Assembly: GCA_025463305.1 (NCBI GenBank)
Contig: JAOBWK010000061.1
Location: 1-64,000 of the forward strand
Length of the DNA stretch: 64,000 nt
DNA from: Ilumatobacteraceae bacterium
GTDB taxonomy: Bacteria > Actinomycetota > Acidimicrobiia > Acidimicrobiales > Ilumatobacteraceae
Direction: 5' to 3'
The notes under the pieces are model-generated. The model worked only from the letters and a program-made list of their open reading frames with translations, had not been told where the DNA came from and made no database searches. The position numbers and the translations under genes are program-made. This document shows, in pieces, positions 24,283 to 32,395 of the stretch. Position 1 is the first letter of the stretch; each line of letters opens with the position of its first letter.

Positions 24283-25304
24283 CAGGTGAGTTCGGTGAAG
24301 CTCATGTTCAGGCCGGAGCCGACGCCCATGCAGAGCACCCGCTCGCCGGTGGTGAGCGACGGCGCCTCGTGGGCGAGCGTGATCGGGATGGCCGCGGGGC
24401 CGACGTTGCCGAACTCGGGGTACGTCAGCGGCACCTTCTCGCGATCGATGCCGAGCCGCTCGCACAGCAGCCGGGTGTGCACGGAGCTGACCTGGTGGAT
24501 GATGTAGCGATCCATGCCTTCGAACCAGTCGTACTCCGACTTGGCGTCGTTCCAGCACTCGAGGCCGAGCTCGAGGCCCGCGTCGAGCAGCGCCCGGGTG
24601 TCGGTGGTCATCTGCTCGAGATCGCCCACACAGAGCTTGTTGTGCTGCGTCGCGGCGCGGACGACGCCGCCGACGATGCGGTGCGCGTCGGGGTGCTGTT
24701 CCATGTTGCCGATCACCATCGCGGCTGCGCCCGAGCCGAGGGTGAGCGAGGCGAACTCGTCGAACACGTCGATGGCCGACGCGGTCTCGGACTGCAGTCG
24801 CTTGATGGTGGCGAGCTGGGTCTGGCGGCTGCCCTCACCGTCGACGATGAGCGCGTACTTGACGAAGCCGGCGTCGATCGCGGTGGACGCGACGTGCATC
24901 GCGTTGACGAACCCGAGGCACGCGTTGGCGAGGTCGAAGTTGTTGCAGGCCGTGGACAGGCCGAGGGCGTGGTGCACCGCGCAGGCCACCGACGGCTCGA
25001 GGTGGTGCTTGCACACGGAGGTGGAGATCAACAGGCCGATCTCGGCCGGATCGACGCCCGAGGCATCGATCGCCTTGCGCCCGGCCATCGCCGCGGCGGC
25101 GTCGAAGGTGACGTCCTCGGGCCACCAGCGGCGGGCCTTGATGCCGGCCAGCTCGGCCAGCAGGCCCGGGCGGAGGCCACAGCGGTCGTACGTACCGGTG
25201 AGCTGCTCGTCGATCCAGTCCGACGTGATCACCTCGGGAGCCTCGACCGCCTCGACCGAGATGACACCGGCTTGGCGGTGGTTGAAACTCGCGTTCCCAG
25301 ACAT
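24279..25304 (-). CDS. oleA: OleA: acyl-CoA head-to-head condensing enzyme (thiolase superfamily)
   Basis: The 341-residue ketosynthase III-like protein has the active-site cysteine in LANACLGFVNAM (Cys129), the His in YIIHQVSSVH and the Asn in FGNVGPAAIP. It also carries EPSVACAVHHALGL, where known OleA uses a glutamate from the partner subunit to activate the second acyl chain. OleA joins two fatty acyl-CoAs into a beta-keto acid, the first step of long-chain olefin or ketone synthesis. A GGAG ribosome-binding site precedes the ATG. Without the downstream ole genes it might be called 3-oxoacyl-ACP synthase III; the operon makes OleA the better name. Confidence 0.9.
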   Translation of the reverse strand: MSGNASFNHRQAGVISVEAVEAPEVITSDWIDEQLTGTYDRCGLRPGLLAELAGIKARRWWPEDVTFDAAAAMAGRKAIDASGVDPAEIGLLISTSVCKHHLEPSVACAVHHALGLSTACNNFDLANACLGFVNAMHVASTAIDAGFVKYALIVDGEGSRQTQLATIKRLQSETASAIDVFDEFASLTLGSGAAAMVIGNMEQHPDAHRIVGGVVRAATQHNKLCVGDLEQMTTDTRALLDAGLELGLECWNDAKSEYDWFEGMDRYIIHQVSSVHTRLLCERLGIDREKVPLTYPEFGNVGPAAIPITLAHEAPSLTTGERVLCMGVGSGLNMSFTELTW

Positions 25305-25392
25305 GGGAGTGCTCCGATCTACAGGGATTGGACTTCAGCATGGTCCCAAATCGGTCAAATTGCACGGTCGAGGGACCGCTGGCACGTCGGCC

Positions 25393-25398
25393 TAGTGT
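25393..25398 (+). promoter_or_regulatory. -10 box for a leaderless mRNA
   Basis: TAGTGT is followed by 7 nt and the ATG at 25406. The 101-nt space to the divergent oleA also holds the ole promoter, which I cannot place exactly. Confidence 0.6.
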
Positions 25399-25405
25399 CG
25401 GCACC

Positions 25406-26188
25406 ATGCCATCGACGAAGGCCCTGGTCCGGCGGCCGAGCCCGCGCCTCGCCGAGGGCATCGTGACCCACATCGACCGGGTGCCTGTCGACACCGACCT
25501 GGCCCTGCGGCAGTGGCAGGCCTACGTCGACGCTCTCCGGGCGGCCGGGTGGGACACCGTCGAGGTGCCGCCGGCTGCCGACTGCCCCGACTCCGCGTTC
25601 GTCGAGGACACGATGGTCGTGTGCCGCGACGTCGCCGTCATCGCCCGCCCGGGCGCCGACGAACGCAAGCCGGAGACCATCGACGCCGAGCGCGCCGTGG
25701 CTGCGCTGGGCTACACCATCCACCGCATCCAGGCGCCGGGCACGCTCGACGGTGGCGACGTGCTCAAGATCCCGAACCCCGACGGCCGCGACACCATCTA
25801 CGTCGGTCGCGGTGGACGGACCAACGACGAGGGCATCCGCCAGCTGCGCGACATCCTCACGCCGCTCGGCGCCGATGTCGTCGCGGTGCCGCTGACCAAG
25901 GTGCTGCACCTCAAGTCGGCGGTCACCGCGCTGCCCGACGGCACCGTCATCGGCTACCTGCCCAGCGTCGACGACGTGTCCGTCTTCCCGCGCTTCCTCG
26001 CGGTCCCGGAGGAGTCCGGATCGCATGTGGTGCTGCTCGGCGAGGGTCGCCTGCTGGTGTCCGACGACTGCCCGCAGACCGCGGCGATGTTGACCGGGAT
26101 GGGTTACACCCCGGTGCTGGTCGGCATCAGCGAGTTCATCAAGCTCGAGGGCTGCGTCACGTGTCTGTCGGTCCGCCTGCGCGGCTGA
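25406..26188 (+). CDS. Dimethylarginine dimethylaminohydrolase (DDAH)-like amidinotransferase
   Basis: The 260-residue protein of the guanidino-modifying superfamily shows DSAFVEDTMVV (substrate and catalytic acid), GTLDGGDVLKI, the catalytic His in LHLKSAV and the nucleophilic Cys near the C-terminus in EGCVTCLSV. The length matches bacterial DDAH, which converts N-omega-methylated arginine to citrulline and methylamine. In the cytoplasm it would recycle methylarginines or degrade a related guanidino compound. It is monocistronic, and converges with the nitrobindin-like gene, 30 nt between stops. Confidence 0.87.
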   Translation: MPSTKALVRRPSPRLAEGIVTHIDRVPVDTDLALRQWQAYVDALRAAGWDTVEVPPAADCPDSAFVEDTMVVCRDVAVIARPGADERKPETIDAERAVAALGYTIHRIQAPGTLDGGDVLKIPNPDGRDTIYVGRGGRTNDEGIRQLRDILTPLGADVVAVPLTKVLHLKSAVTALPDGTVIGYLPSVDDVSVFPRFLAVPEESGSHVVLLGEGRLLVSDDCPQTAAMLTGMGYTPVLVGISEFIKLEGCVTCLSVRLRG

Positions 26189-26218
26189 CGCGTGACGCCA
26201 TGCGATCCCCAGACCCGG

Positions 26219-26773
26219 TCAGGCCACGCGGTGGAGGGTGTTGCGGTCGGTGTGCGCGAAGGGCTCGGGGAACTCGGCCATCTTGAGCATGGTCGTCTCC
26301 TCGTAGCTCCACGTGTCGTCGGCGTTGATGGTGATCGCGACGCGGTAGCTGACGGAGCTGGCCTTCGCGGCCAGGTACATGTTCTCGCCGATCGCGTAGT
26401 TGGTGCCGCCGAGATCGGCCGCCATCGAGAACGACGTGCTGTCCGCGGTGGCGATGCCGCCGGCGAGCACGGTGATGCCGCGCGGCACCACGAAGCCACG
26501 GAGCACCTCGCCCGTCGCCCCGTCCCAGAGCCAGTAGCCGACTTCAGTGTGGAACGGGTTCTCCTCGTCGTCGCGCCACATCGCGGTCTTGTAGTCGAGG
26601 CCGTAGAGGTGCTGGCTGCCGTTGTCGACCGGGCCGAACGGCTTCATCGTCACCTTCTCCAGGTACGGCGTGCCGAGCACTGCGTTCTTCGAGTGCGAGA
26701 ACGCGGTGTCGAGGCCGCCCTCGCCGTGCCAATCGCCAGCGAGCGCTGCCAGGGGTCCCCATTCGTTCGCCAT
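26219..26773 (-). CDS. Nitrobindin-like heme-binding beta-barrel (FABP/THAP4-type) protein
   Basis: The 184-residue protein carries the DUF1794 pattern: PLAALAGDWHGEGG at the start, HTEVGYWLWDGATGEVLRGFVVPRG in the middle and a C-terminal RNTLHRVA. In nitrobindins the C-terminal His coordinates heme b, and the barrel binds NO or isomerises peroxynitrite. Here that His is kept. The role in this organism, possibly nitrosative-stress defence, is inferred. The stretch between its start and the Fic gene contains a 6-bp GC hairpin (26801-26816). Confidence 0.8.
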   Translation of the reverse strand: MANEWGPLAALAGDWHGEGGLDTAFSHSKNAVLGTPYLEKVTMKPFGPVDNGSQHLYGLDYKTAMWRDDEENPFHTEVGYWLWDGATGEVLRGFVVPRGITVLAGGIATADSTSFSMAADLGGTNYAIGENMYLAAKASSVSYRVAITINADDTWSYEETTMLKMAEFPEPFAHTDRNTLHRVA

Positions 26774-26800
26774 CTCGGATCAGCCTTTCGTCACCTCCAA

Positions 26801-26816
26801 CGGCTCGGGGGAGCCG
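26801..26816 (-). terminator. Short GC hairpin after the Fic gene
   Basis: CGGCTC, loop GGGG, GAGCCG forms a 6-bp stem 60 nt beyond the Fic stop on the minus strand. No T-run follows, so terminator function is tentative. Confidence 0.3.
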
Positions 26817-26875
26817 GGAGTTCGGCAACGATAGGCCAGCGCACGCACGACGTGCCCCGGATGTTGCCGGGCGGC

Positions 26876-27946
26876 TCAGCCGGCGACGAGGCCGAACGGC
26901 TCTGGTCGCTCCATCGTCCGCCGACCGTGCGGACGGTGCACCCACTGCAGGCGGCCGGTGGCGATGAGGTCGGCGACGACCGCGTCGATCTCCGCGGCCG
27001 GCAGTCGACAGGCCGCGACCTCGGCGAGCGTCGCGATGCCGAGCATCGACACGATCGTCTCGATGACAGCGTGCGCACGGGGCACCTGACGCTCGAGCTC
27101 GTCGAGCCGACGCTCGATGGCCTCGATGCGCGCCGCGCACAGGTTGGCGCCGTCGATCGACGCACGTGTCGCGAAGTCGATGAACGCTGCTGCCGACATG
27201 TTCGCCGGGTCGTAGCTGTCGACCTGTTGGCCGGCCTGCAGCGCGGCGACGTACTCGCCACGCCACGCCGACCACTGCTCCAGCGACCCCCAGTCGATGC
27301 CGAGCGGCAGCGACGGCGCGACCATCGCCATGTACAGCGCACGCGACGTGCGACCGTTGCCGTCGACGAACGGATGGATCGACAGCATCGTGAACGTGAG
27401 CCACGCCGCCCGCGCACACGCCGGCGCATCGGCGAAGTTGGCCACGTGGATCGCCTCGTCGACGAGCTCGGTCACCATGTGCGCCGGCGGGTGCGCGTAG
27501 TCGTTGGCCTCCGGCATCCAGTTGGTGAGCGTGGTTCGCAACATGCCCGGGTTGGTCTCGCCGTCCGTCGACGGCACCGCGGATTCCAACAGCGCGTGGA
27601 GCACCATCGGCGTGGACGGCACGACGACGCTCGGCACGTCGCCCGACCGGTACATCGTGACTCGACTGTCCATGTGCCGGAACGCCACCGACGCGCCGAG
27701 CATCCGCCGCTGTGCCGACCGTGTCAGGAACGCGCGCGGTGGAACCACGACCTGAGCGTGTTCCGGCCGGGAGACCACGGGCTGCACGTACGCCAGCGAT
27801 TCGACCACCAGCCGCCGCTGCTGCACCGTGAACAGCGTGACGGCATGGGGCGCGCGATCCGCGACCTGGCGGTGCAGCCGCTCGTGCGCGATGCGATGGT
27901 CGTCAACGAGCCCCGGATCGGTCGGCGGCAGCGGAGGAACGGTCAC
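26876..27946 (-). CDS. Fic-domain protein (probable AMPylator)
   Basis: The 356-residue protein has a central Fic core with the complete motif HPFVDGNGRTSR (about residues 188-199), which gives AMP transfer from ATP to a hydroxyl side chain. The preceding AAWLTFTMLS helix is typical. The C-terminal 90 residues contain a predicted helix and a winged-helix-like region (IVSMLGIATLAEVAACRLPAAEIDAVVADLIATGRLQWV). The inhibitory (S/T)xxxE(G/N) helix is not obvious, so its regulation is unclear. The GTG start overlaps the stop of the upstream VOC gene by GTGA. No antitoxin-like partner other than this VOC protein is adjacent. Confidence 0.85.
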   Translation of the reverse strand: MTVPPLPPTDPGLVDDHRIAHERLHRQVADRAPHAVTLFTVQQRRLVVESLAYVQPVVSRPEHAQVVVPPRAFLTRSAQRRMLGASVAFRHMDSRVTMYRSGDVPSVVVPSTPMVLHALLESAVPSTDGETNPGMLRTTLTNWMPEANDYAHPPAHMVTELVDEAIHVANFADAPACARAAWLTFTMLSIHPFVDGNGRTSRALYMAMVAPSLPLGIDWGSLEQWSAWRGEYVAALQAGQQVDSYDPANMSAAAFIDFATRASIDGANLCAARIEAIERRLDELERQVPRAHAVIETIVSMLGIATLAEVAACRLPAAEIDAVVADLIATGRLQWVHRPHGRRTMERPEPFGLVAG

Positions 27947-28371
27947 GGCTCGGGGACGGAGACGGTGACGATCGCGACCGGTTGGCCCAACGCACCGGCC
28001 GCCGACTCGGGGGTCACGTGGAAGCGACCGTCCTGCAGGTTGCTGACGGCGAGCCCGGCGGCCACCGCGCGATCGAACGTCCCGAGCGTCCGCTCCGGCT
28101 CGGATGATCCGAAGATCAACTGGCTGAGGCGCGGGGTGCGCTCGGCGAGCACCGTTCCCGGACCGGAGGGGGCGGGTGCGAGCAGGCTGATGACGATCGA
28201 ACCGGCGTCGATGATCGCGACCTCGCCCACGACCATGCCAGACGGTTCACGGGAGAGCAGCGAGCCACCCATCACGTCGACGAACAGCTCCACCGCGCGA
28301 TCGAGGTCGTCGACGATCAACTCGATGCCGATGGCGTTCAGGCCATTTTCCATGGAAGTATCCTCGCTCAT
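27943..28371 (-). CDS. VOC (glyoxalase/bleomycin-resistance) family protein
   Basis: The 142-residue protein has paired beta-alpha-beta-beta-beta units. The first carries IGIELIVDDLDRAVELFVDVMGG and the second AERTPRLSQLIFGS..EPERTLGTFDRAVAAG. VOC proteins bind a metal and act as dioxygenases, isomerases or drug-binding proteins; no clear His/Glu metal triad is visible here. The start at ATG 28371 is the longest supported; ATG 28353 is an alternative. It forms a coupled pair with the Fic gene and is back-to-back with the surface-protein cluster. Confidence 0.72.
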   Translation of the reverse strand: MSEDTSMENGLNAIGIELIVDDLDRAVELFVDVMGGSLLSREPSGMVVGEVAIIDAGSIVISLLAPAPSGPGTVLAERTPRLSQLIFGSSEPERTLGTFDRAVAAGLAVSNLQDGRFHVTPESAAGALGQPVAIVTVSVPEP

Positions 28372-28414
28372 GCTCACGCGGAGGGCGTGACGCGTCACCG
28401 GCCAGGGGGTCACG

Positions 28415-29482
28415 ATGTCACAAGACGTGCAAGAGATCGAGAACGCAGACGAAGGTTCGTCACGGCGCTCGCTGTTGGCCAAAGGGGCGATGGCAGCAGC
28501 CGTCGCAACCGTTGCCGGCCTGGCGATGAGCCGGGAGACCGATGCGGCGAACAACGGGCCTCTCCTCATGGGTGTCGCGACGAACTCGGCGACGCTGACG
28601 ACGACGTTGACGGGCGGGTCGACCCTCAAGGTCGTCGATGGCACGACGGACGGAAATGGAGCGGTCAAGGCCTCGATCTACGGTCGTTCGACCATCAGCG
28701 GCAACGCCGGTGTGCTCGGCGAGAGCGTCACCACCGAGGGTGGTCGCGGCGTGTGGGGCCGAAACGCGAGCGACGTCGGCGTGGGTGTCTACGGGTCGAA
28801 CAACAGCAGCGGTGGCATCGGTGTGTACGGCGAGAGCACCGACACCGGCAACAGCGACGGTGTCGTCGGCAAGTCGTCCGGCGGCAACGGCGTGGTCGGT
28901 CGGGGCACCCTGGCCGACTTCTTCGCGGACGGCAACGGCCGCATCGTCCTCAACAAGGCGGGCATCGCCACGCCGGCGGCGGGCGCCACACCGATCGGCA
29001 CGATCGGGCGCGACGCCGCGAGCAACCTCTGGTACACGCCTGCTTCGGGCCAGTACCGCAAGCTCGCTGGACCGGGCACGGCCGGTGCGTTCCATGCAAT
29101 CGCGCCGGTGCGCGTGTACGACTCGCGCTCGGCGCTGCCGACCCCCGGCAAGCTCGTGACTGGGGACAGTCGCGTCGTGAGCGTCAAGGACGGTCGCAAC
29201 CAGGACACCGGAGTGGTCACCGCGGCCGATGCCATCCCGGCCGGCGCCACCGCTGTGGCCTACAACATCACGGTCACGCAGACCGAGACCGGGGGCTACC
29301 TGTCGGTGGTGCCCGGTGATGCCACGGCGCAGAGCGGTTCGGTCATCAACTGGTTCGGCACGAACCAGGACCTGGCCAACGGCCTCATCGGCAAGCTCGA
29401 CGGCAGCCGTCAGTTCAAGGTGTTCACGGGTGGCGCTGGGGCCACGCACTTCGTCATCGACGTCAGCGGCTACTTCCTCTGA
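28415..29482 (+). CDS. Tat-type secreted surface protein with GVYGES-like repeats (family member 1)
   Basis: The 355-residue protein begins with a twin-arginine-like signal (SSRRSLLAKGAMAAAVATVAG, residues 15-35). A repeat region follows (about 85-165) with GRSTISGNAGVLGES, GGRGVWGRN, VGVGVYGSN, IGVYGES and DGVVGKS. A linker PIGTIGRDAASNLWYTPA precedes a C-terminal domain of about 130 residues running from PVRVYDSR to HFVIDVSGYFL. Two other genes in the window (29747-30814 and 39724-40869) share the last two modules. The C-terminal domain resembles actinobacterial domains ending in V.D..GYY found on secreted proteins. A cell-surface or matrix role is likely but unproven. A strong hairpin follows. 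Confidence 0.75.
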   Translation: MSQDVQEIENADEGSSRRSLLAKGAMAAAVATVAGLAMSRETDAANNGPLLMGVATNSATLTTTLTGGSTLKVVDGTTDGNGAVKASIYGRSTISGNAGVLGESVTTEGGRGVWGRNASDVGVGVYGSNNSSGGIGVYGESTDTGNSDGVVGKSSGGNGVVGRGTLADFFADGNGRIVLNKAGIATPAAGATPIGTIGRDAASNLWYTPASGQYRKLAGPGTAGAFHAIAPVRVYDSRSALPTPGKLVTGDSRVVSVKDGRNQDTGVVTAADAIPAGATAVAYNITVTQTETGGYLSVVPGDATAQSGSVINWFGTNQDLANGLIGKLDGSRQFKVFTGGAGATHFVIDVSGYFL

Positions 29483-29500
29483 GACCGGTCGCGGCGACGC

Positions 29501-29526
29501 GTCGGGTCCGGGGTGCCGGACCCGAC
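29501..29526 (+). terminator. Hairpin terminator after surface protein 1
   Basis: A perfect 11-bp stem GTCGGGTCCGG / CCGGACCCGAC closes on a GGTG tetraloop, 18 nt after the stop. There is no T-run, as is common in high-GC actinobacteria. Confidence 0.65.
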
Positions 29527-29576
29527 GCCCGCTGTGGCAAGCTCGCGTCCTTCGACGGCGCCAGGAAGGGACGGTC

Positions 29577-29741
29577 ATGAGCCTCGACGATCCGTACGAG
29601 AAGCACAAGCCAGGCCCCGTGCCGCAGGGATCGCCCGCACAGGGCTTCGCTCGCGGTGCATCGGCCGACGCCAAGGTCGCCGACCCTGTTCCCCAGGGCG
29701 CGCCCGACTTCGATCCGATCGCCGCCAACGGGAAGGCCTGA
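29577..29741 (+). CDS. Small 54-aa acidic protein with PVPQG repeats
   Basis: The ATG follows a good Shine-Dalgarno (AGGAAGGG, 6 nt before). The peptide contains the repeated block GPVPQGSPAQGF and DPVPQGAPDFDP and has no transmembrane segment or signal peptide. Its stop is 5 nt before the ATG of surface protein 2, so the two are co-transcribed and probably co-translated. I do not recognise a family. It might be a chaperone, inhibitor or processing partner of the exported protein; that is a guess from position. Confidence 0.65.
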   Translation: MSLDDPYEKHKPGPVPQGSPAQGFARGASADAKVADPVPQGAPDFDPIAANGKA

Positions 29742-29746
29742 GCACC

Positions 29747-30814
29747 ATGACCAACGAACACACGCCCGACACCGCGAGCTCGACGAGCGCCCTGGAAGCC
29801 CGCCTCGCCCAGCTCGAGGCCACCGTGGAGCGCCTCGCCGACGAGAACGCCGTGTTGCGGCGCCAGTCCGTGCTGCCCGCACCCCAGGCCGCGCCTTCGA
29901 CAGGGCCAGTCGCCGGCGAACCGGCACCGGAGCGCGAGCTCAGCCGGCGCGCTGCGTTCACCCGCATCGGCGGTGCCGCGCTCGGCGTGGCCACCGTGTA
30001 TGGGCTCACCCAGGCGACCCCGGCGGCCGCGGCGGCGACGCCACTGCTGACCGAGACCGACACGACCGCATCGGCGACGACGACGCTCGAGGCGCTCGCG
30101 CCGTTCGATGGCGACGTCCTCTTTGTCAAGGCCCGCAACAACGGCGACGCCGTGTCGGGCTTCGGTGACGGCTCCGGCTCCGCCGGCGTGTGGGGCCAGT
30201 CCCCCGCCGGCTGGGGTGTCTACGGCGCGTCCACCACCGGCTACGGCGTGTACGTCGCCAGCCGCCTCGGCATCGGTGCGTTCACCGTGGCCGGCGCACC
30301 GACCGCCGGTACGTACGCGCTGCGCGACATCGTCGGCGACCAGGCCGGCAACCTCTACTCCTGCGTCGAGGCCGGCTCGCCCGGCAAGTGGCGTCAGATC
30401 AACGCGGTCATCGCCCCGCAGTTCCACGCCGTCACGCCGTTCCGGGCGTGCGACACCCGCGCCGGCACGCCGAGCCCGGGCGTCGTCAGCGCCGCCGACG
30501 TCCGGCAGATCTCGATCGCCGATGCGCGCGACCTCAACACCGGTGCGGTCACGACCGCCAACTCGGTGCCGGCCGGCGCGACCGCGATCACGTTCAACCT
30601 CACCATCACCGACACCGGGGGCGCCGGGTTCCTGGCCGTCACCGGTGGCGACGCGACGGCGTACACCGCGAGCACCATCAACTGGACCGCGGCCAAGCAG
30701 CAGATCGCCAACGGCGGCGTCACGCCGGTCAACGCAGCCCGTCAGATCAAGGTCTGGCACGGCGGTGGCGGCGCCACCCACTTCATCGTCGACGTGACGG
30801 GCTACTACCTCTAG
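29747..30814 (+). CDS. Tat-type secreted surface protein with coiled-coil N-terminus (family member 2)
   Basis: The 355-residue protein starts with a predicted coiled coil (about 10-45: ALEARLAQLEATVERLADEN). A proline/alanine linker and a twin-arginine signal follow (ELSRRAAFTRIGGAALGVATV, about 65-85, ending PAAAAATP). Then come a short region with GVWGQSPAGWGVYGAS, the module DIVGDQAGNLYSCVEAGSPGKW and the C-terminal domain from PFRACDTR to HFIVDVTGYYL. The coiled coil sits before the signal peptide, which is unusual. It is preceded by the 54-aa gene and converges with the PMH-like gene. Function unknown; surface localisation is inferred. Confidence 0.75.
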   Translation: MTNEHTPDTASSTSALEARLAQLEATVERLADENAVLRRQSVLPAPQAAPSTGPVAGEPAPERELSRRAAFTRIGGAALGVATVYGLTQATPAAAAATPLLTETDTTASATTTLEALAPFDGDVLFVKARNNGDAVSGFGDGSGSAGVWGQSPAGWGVYGASTTGYGVYVASRLGIGAFTVAGAPTAGTYALRDIVGDQAGNLYSCVEAGSPGKWRQINAVIAPQFHAVTPFRACDTRAGTPSPGVVSAADVRQISIADARDLNTGAVTTANSVPAGATAITFNLTITDTGGAGFLAVTGGDATAYTASTINWTAAKQQIANGGVTPVNAARQIKVWHGGGGATHFIVDVTGYYL

Positions 30815-30833
30815 GATGTTCTGAGCCGTTCCG

Positions 30834-32312
30834 CTACACCGCTTCGCCGCGGGTGAAGGTGTCGGGCACGCCGGGTGGCAGTCGGCCGATGCCGCCGCGC
30901 TCGACGAGGAAGTCGGTGAGCGTGCGGTCGAGGTGGTTCGCCCGCCAGGTGAGCATCGCCTGCGCTCGAGGCAGCACCATTGCCGGATCGGTCACCAGCG
31001 TGCGCGCCGTCGGGTCGGCGATGAGGTCGAAGCAGAGCGAGGTGCCGTCGCCGAACTGCACGTACTGCACCTCGGCGTCGCGCAGCACGCTGAGGTTGCG
31101 ACGCTCGAGGCGACGGTCCCAGGGCCAGGCGTGCTCGCCGCGGCCGATCTCAGCGAAGCGCCAGTCCCACTCCCAGTGGGCTGCGGTGCGCCACCACGGC
31201 GGGGACTCGCCGCGAAGGAACGGGGTGAGCGGCAGCCCGTCGCACTGCACCGGGACGTCGATGCCCATCGCGTCGCACAGCGTGGGGAAGATGTCGATGT
31301 TCTCGGTGAACTCGCCGACGACGGTGCCGTGCGCGGCGGCATGGCGCGGATCGCGGACGATGCCGAGGATGGCGTAGCTCTCCTCGAACCAGCCGAGCTT
31401 CTGCAGCAGTCCGTGATCGCCGAGCTGCTCGCCGTGATCGGCGGTGACGACGATGATCGTGTCGTCCCACAAGCCGCGCGCCTGCAGCTCGGCCCAGACC
31501 CGGCCGAGCTGGGCATCGACCTCGCTGATCATCCCGAAGTACTGGGCGGCGAGCTCGCGCATCGCCCGCTCGTCAGTGGGCGCGGCGATGCCGGGCACAC
31601 CCAGGACCTGGGCGTGGAGCGGATGGATGTCGTCCATCGGGGCGACGGGCAGCGGCACGTCGGCCGGGTCGTACATCGTCGCGAACTCGCCTGCCGCGGC
31701 GTACGGCGGATGCGGCCGGAGGTAGCTGAGGTGGATGAACCACGGCGAGTCGTCGGCGCGATGATCGAGCCACTCGAGCGCGGTGTCGGTGACGAAGGTC
31801 GACACCCCGACGTCGACCGGCCGCTCGGGCTCGCTGGTGAGCGCGAGGTGGCTGCTGCCTGGATCCGCGTACCCCTTGGACTCCAGCCACTGCCGCCACG
31901 GCACCTGGTCGTCGTCGAGCGCGAGCACCGGATCGAAGCCGGGCAGCACCCCGGTGTAGGCCTGCATCCGCGGATCGTCCGGACCGGTGGCCTCACGCGG
32001 GTCGACGGATTGGTCGGTGTAGCCGAACAGCGCCGGCTCGTAACCCGCACGCCGAGCCGCGAGGGCGATGTTGTCGAACCGAGCGTCGAGCGGCGTGCCG
32101 TTCGCGACCACGCGGCTGTTCATCTGGTACATGCCGGTGTACAGGCATGCCCGGCCGGGCCCGCACGGCGCGGCCTGGCTGTAGTGGCGGCTGAGCCGCA
32201 CACCCGCAGCCGCGAGCGCGTCGAGGTTCGGGGTCTGCACGAGCGGATGGCCGGCCACCGACAGGCAGTCGCCGCGGAACTGGTCGAGCGTGATCAGCAG
32301 CACGTTGGGCAT
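30834..32312 (-). CDS. Phosphonate monoester hydrolase-like enzyme (sulfatase superfamily)
   Basis: The 492-residue protein has the metal motif VLLITLDQFRGDCLSVAGHP, the formylglycine motif CGPGRACLYTG (Cys at about 50), followed by MYQMNSRVVANGTPLDARF and GYTDQSVDPRE, and a second metal motif VVTADHGEQLGDHG. CGPxRA with the following MN.R and PLD.R features is typical of phosphonate monoester hydrolases/phosphodiesterases such as those of rhizobia and Burkholderia, more than of true arylsulfatases. There is no signal peptide. The ATG at 32310-32312 follows TAGGTT by 7 nt, suggesting a leaderless mRNA. It may hydrolyse phosphonate or phosphate diesters; the natural substrate is unknown. Confidence 0.82.
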   Translation of the reverse strand: MPNVLLITLDQFRGDCLSVAGHPLVQTPNLDALAAAGVRLSRHYSQAAPCGPGRACLYTGMYQMNSRVVANGTPLDARFDNIALAARRAGYEPALFGYTDQSVDPREATGPDDPRMQAYTGVLPGFDPVLALDDDQVPWRQWLESKGYADPGSSHLALTSEPERPVDVGVSTFVTDTALEWLDHRADDSPWFIHLSYLRPHPPYAAAGEFATMYDPADVPLPVAPMDDIHPLHAQVLGVPGIAAPTDERAMRELAAQYFGMISEVDAQLGRVWAELQARGLWDDTIIVVTADHGEQLGDHGLLQKLGWFEESYAILGIVRDPRHAAAHGTVVGEFTENIDIFPTLCDAMGIDVPVQCDGLPLTPFLRGESPPWWRTAAHWEWDWRFAEIGRGEHAWPWDRRLERRNLSVLRDAEVQYVQFGDGTSLCFDLIADPTARTLVTDPAMVLPRAQAMLTWRANHLDRTLTDFLVERGGIGRLPPGVPDTFTRGEAV

Positions 32313-32319
32313 CACGGCC

Positions 32320-32325
32320 AACCTA
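32320..32325 (-). promoter_or_regulatory. -10 box for a leaderless mRNA
   Basis: On the minus strand TAGGTT ends 7 nt before the ATG at 32312. It fixes that start rather than any upstream in-frame codon. Confidence 0.55.
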
Positions 32326-32382
32326 ACCGTGCCCGCACCGTCGCTGGGTGCCTGCGGTGATGGGCGTCGCGAGACACCCGGG

Positions 32383-32388
32383 TACTGT
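32383..32388 (+). promoter_or_regulatory. -10 box for a leaderless mRNA
   Basis: TACTGT ends 7 nt before the ATG at 32396. The promoter is divergent from the PMH-like gene, whose own -10 box lies 57 nt away. Confidence 0.6.
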
Positions 32389-32395
32389 CCGCGAG

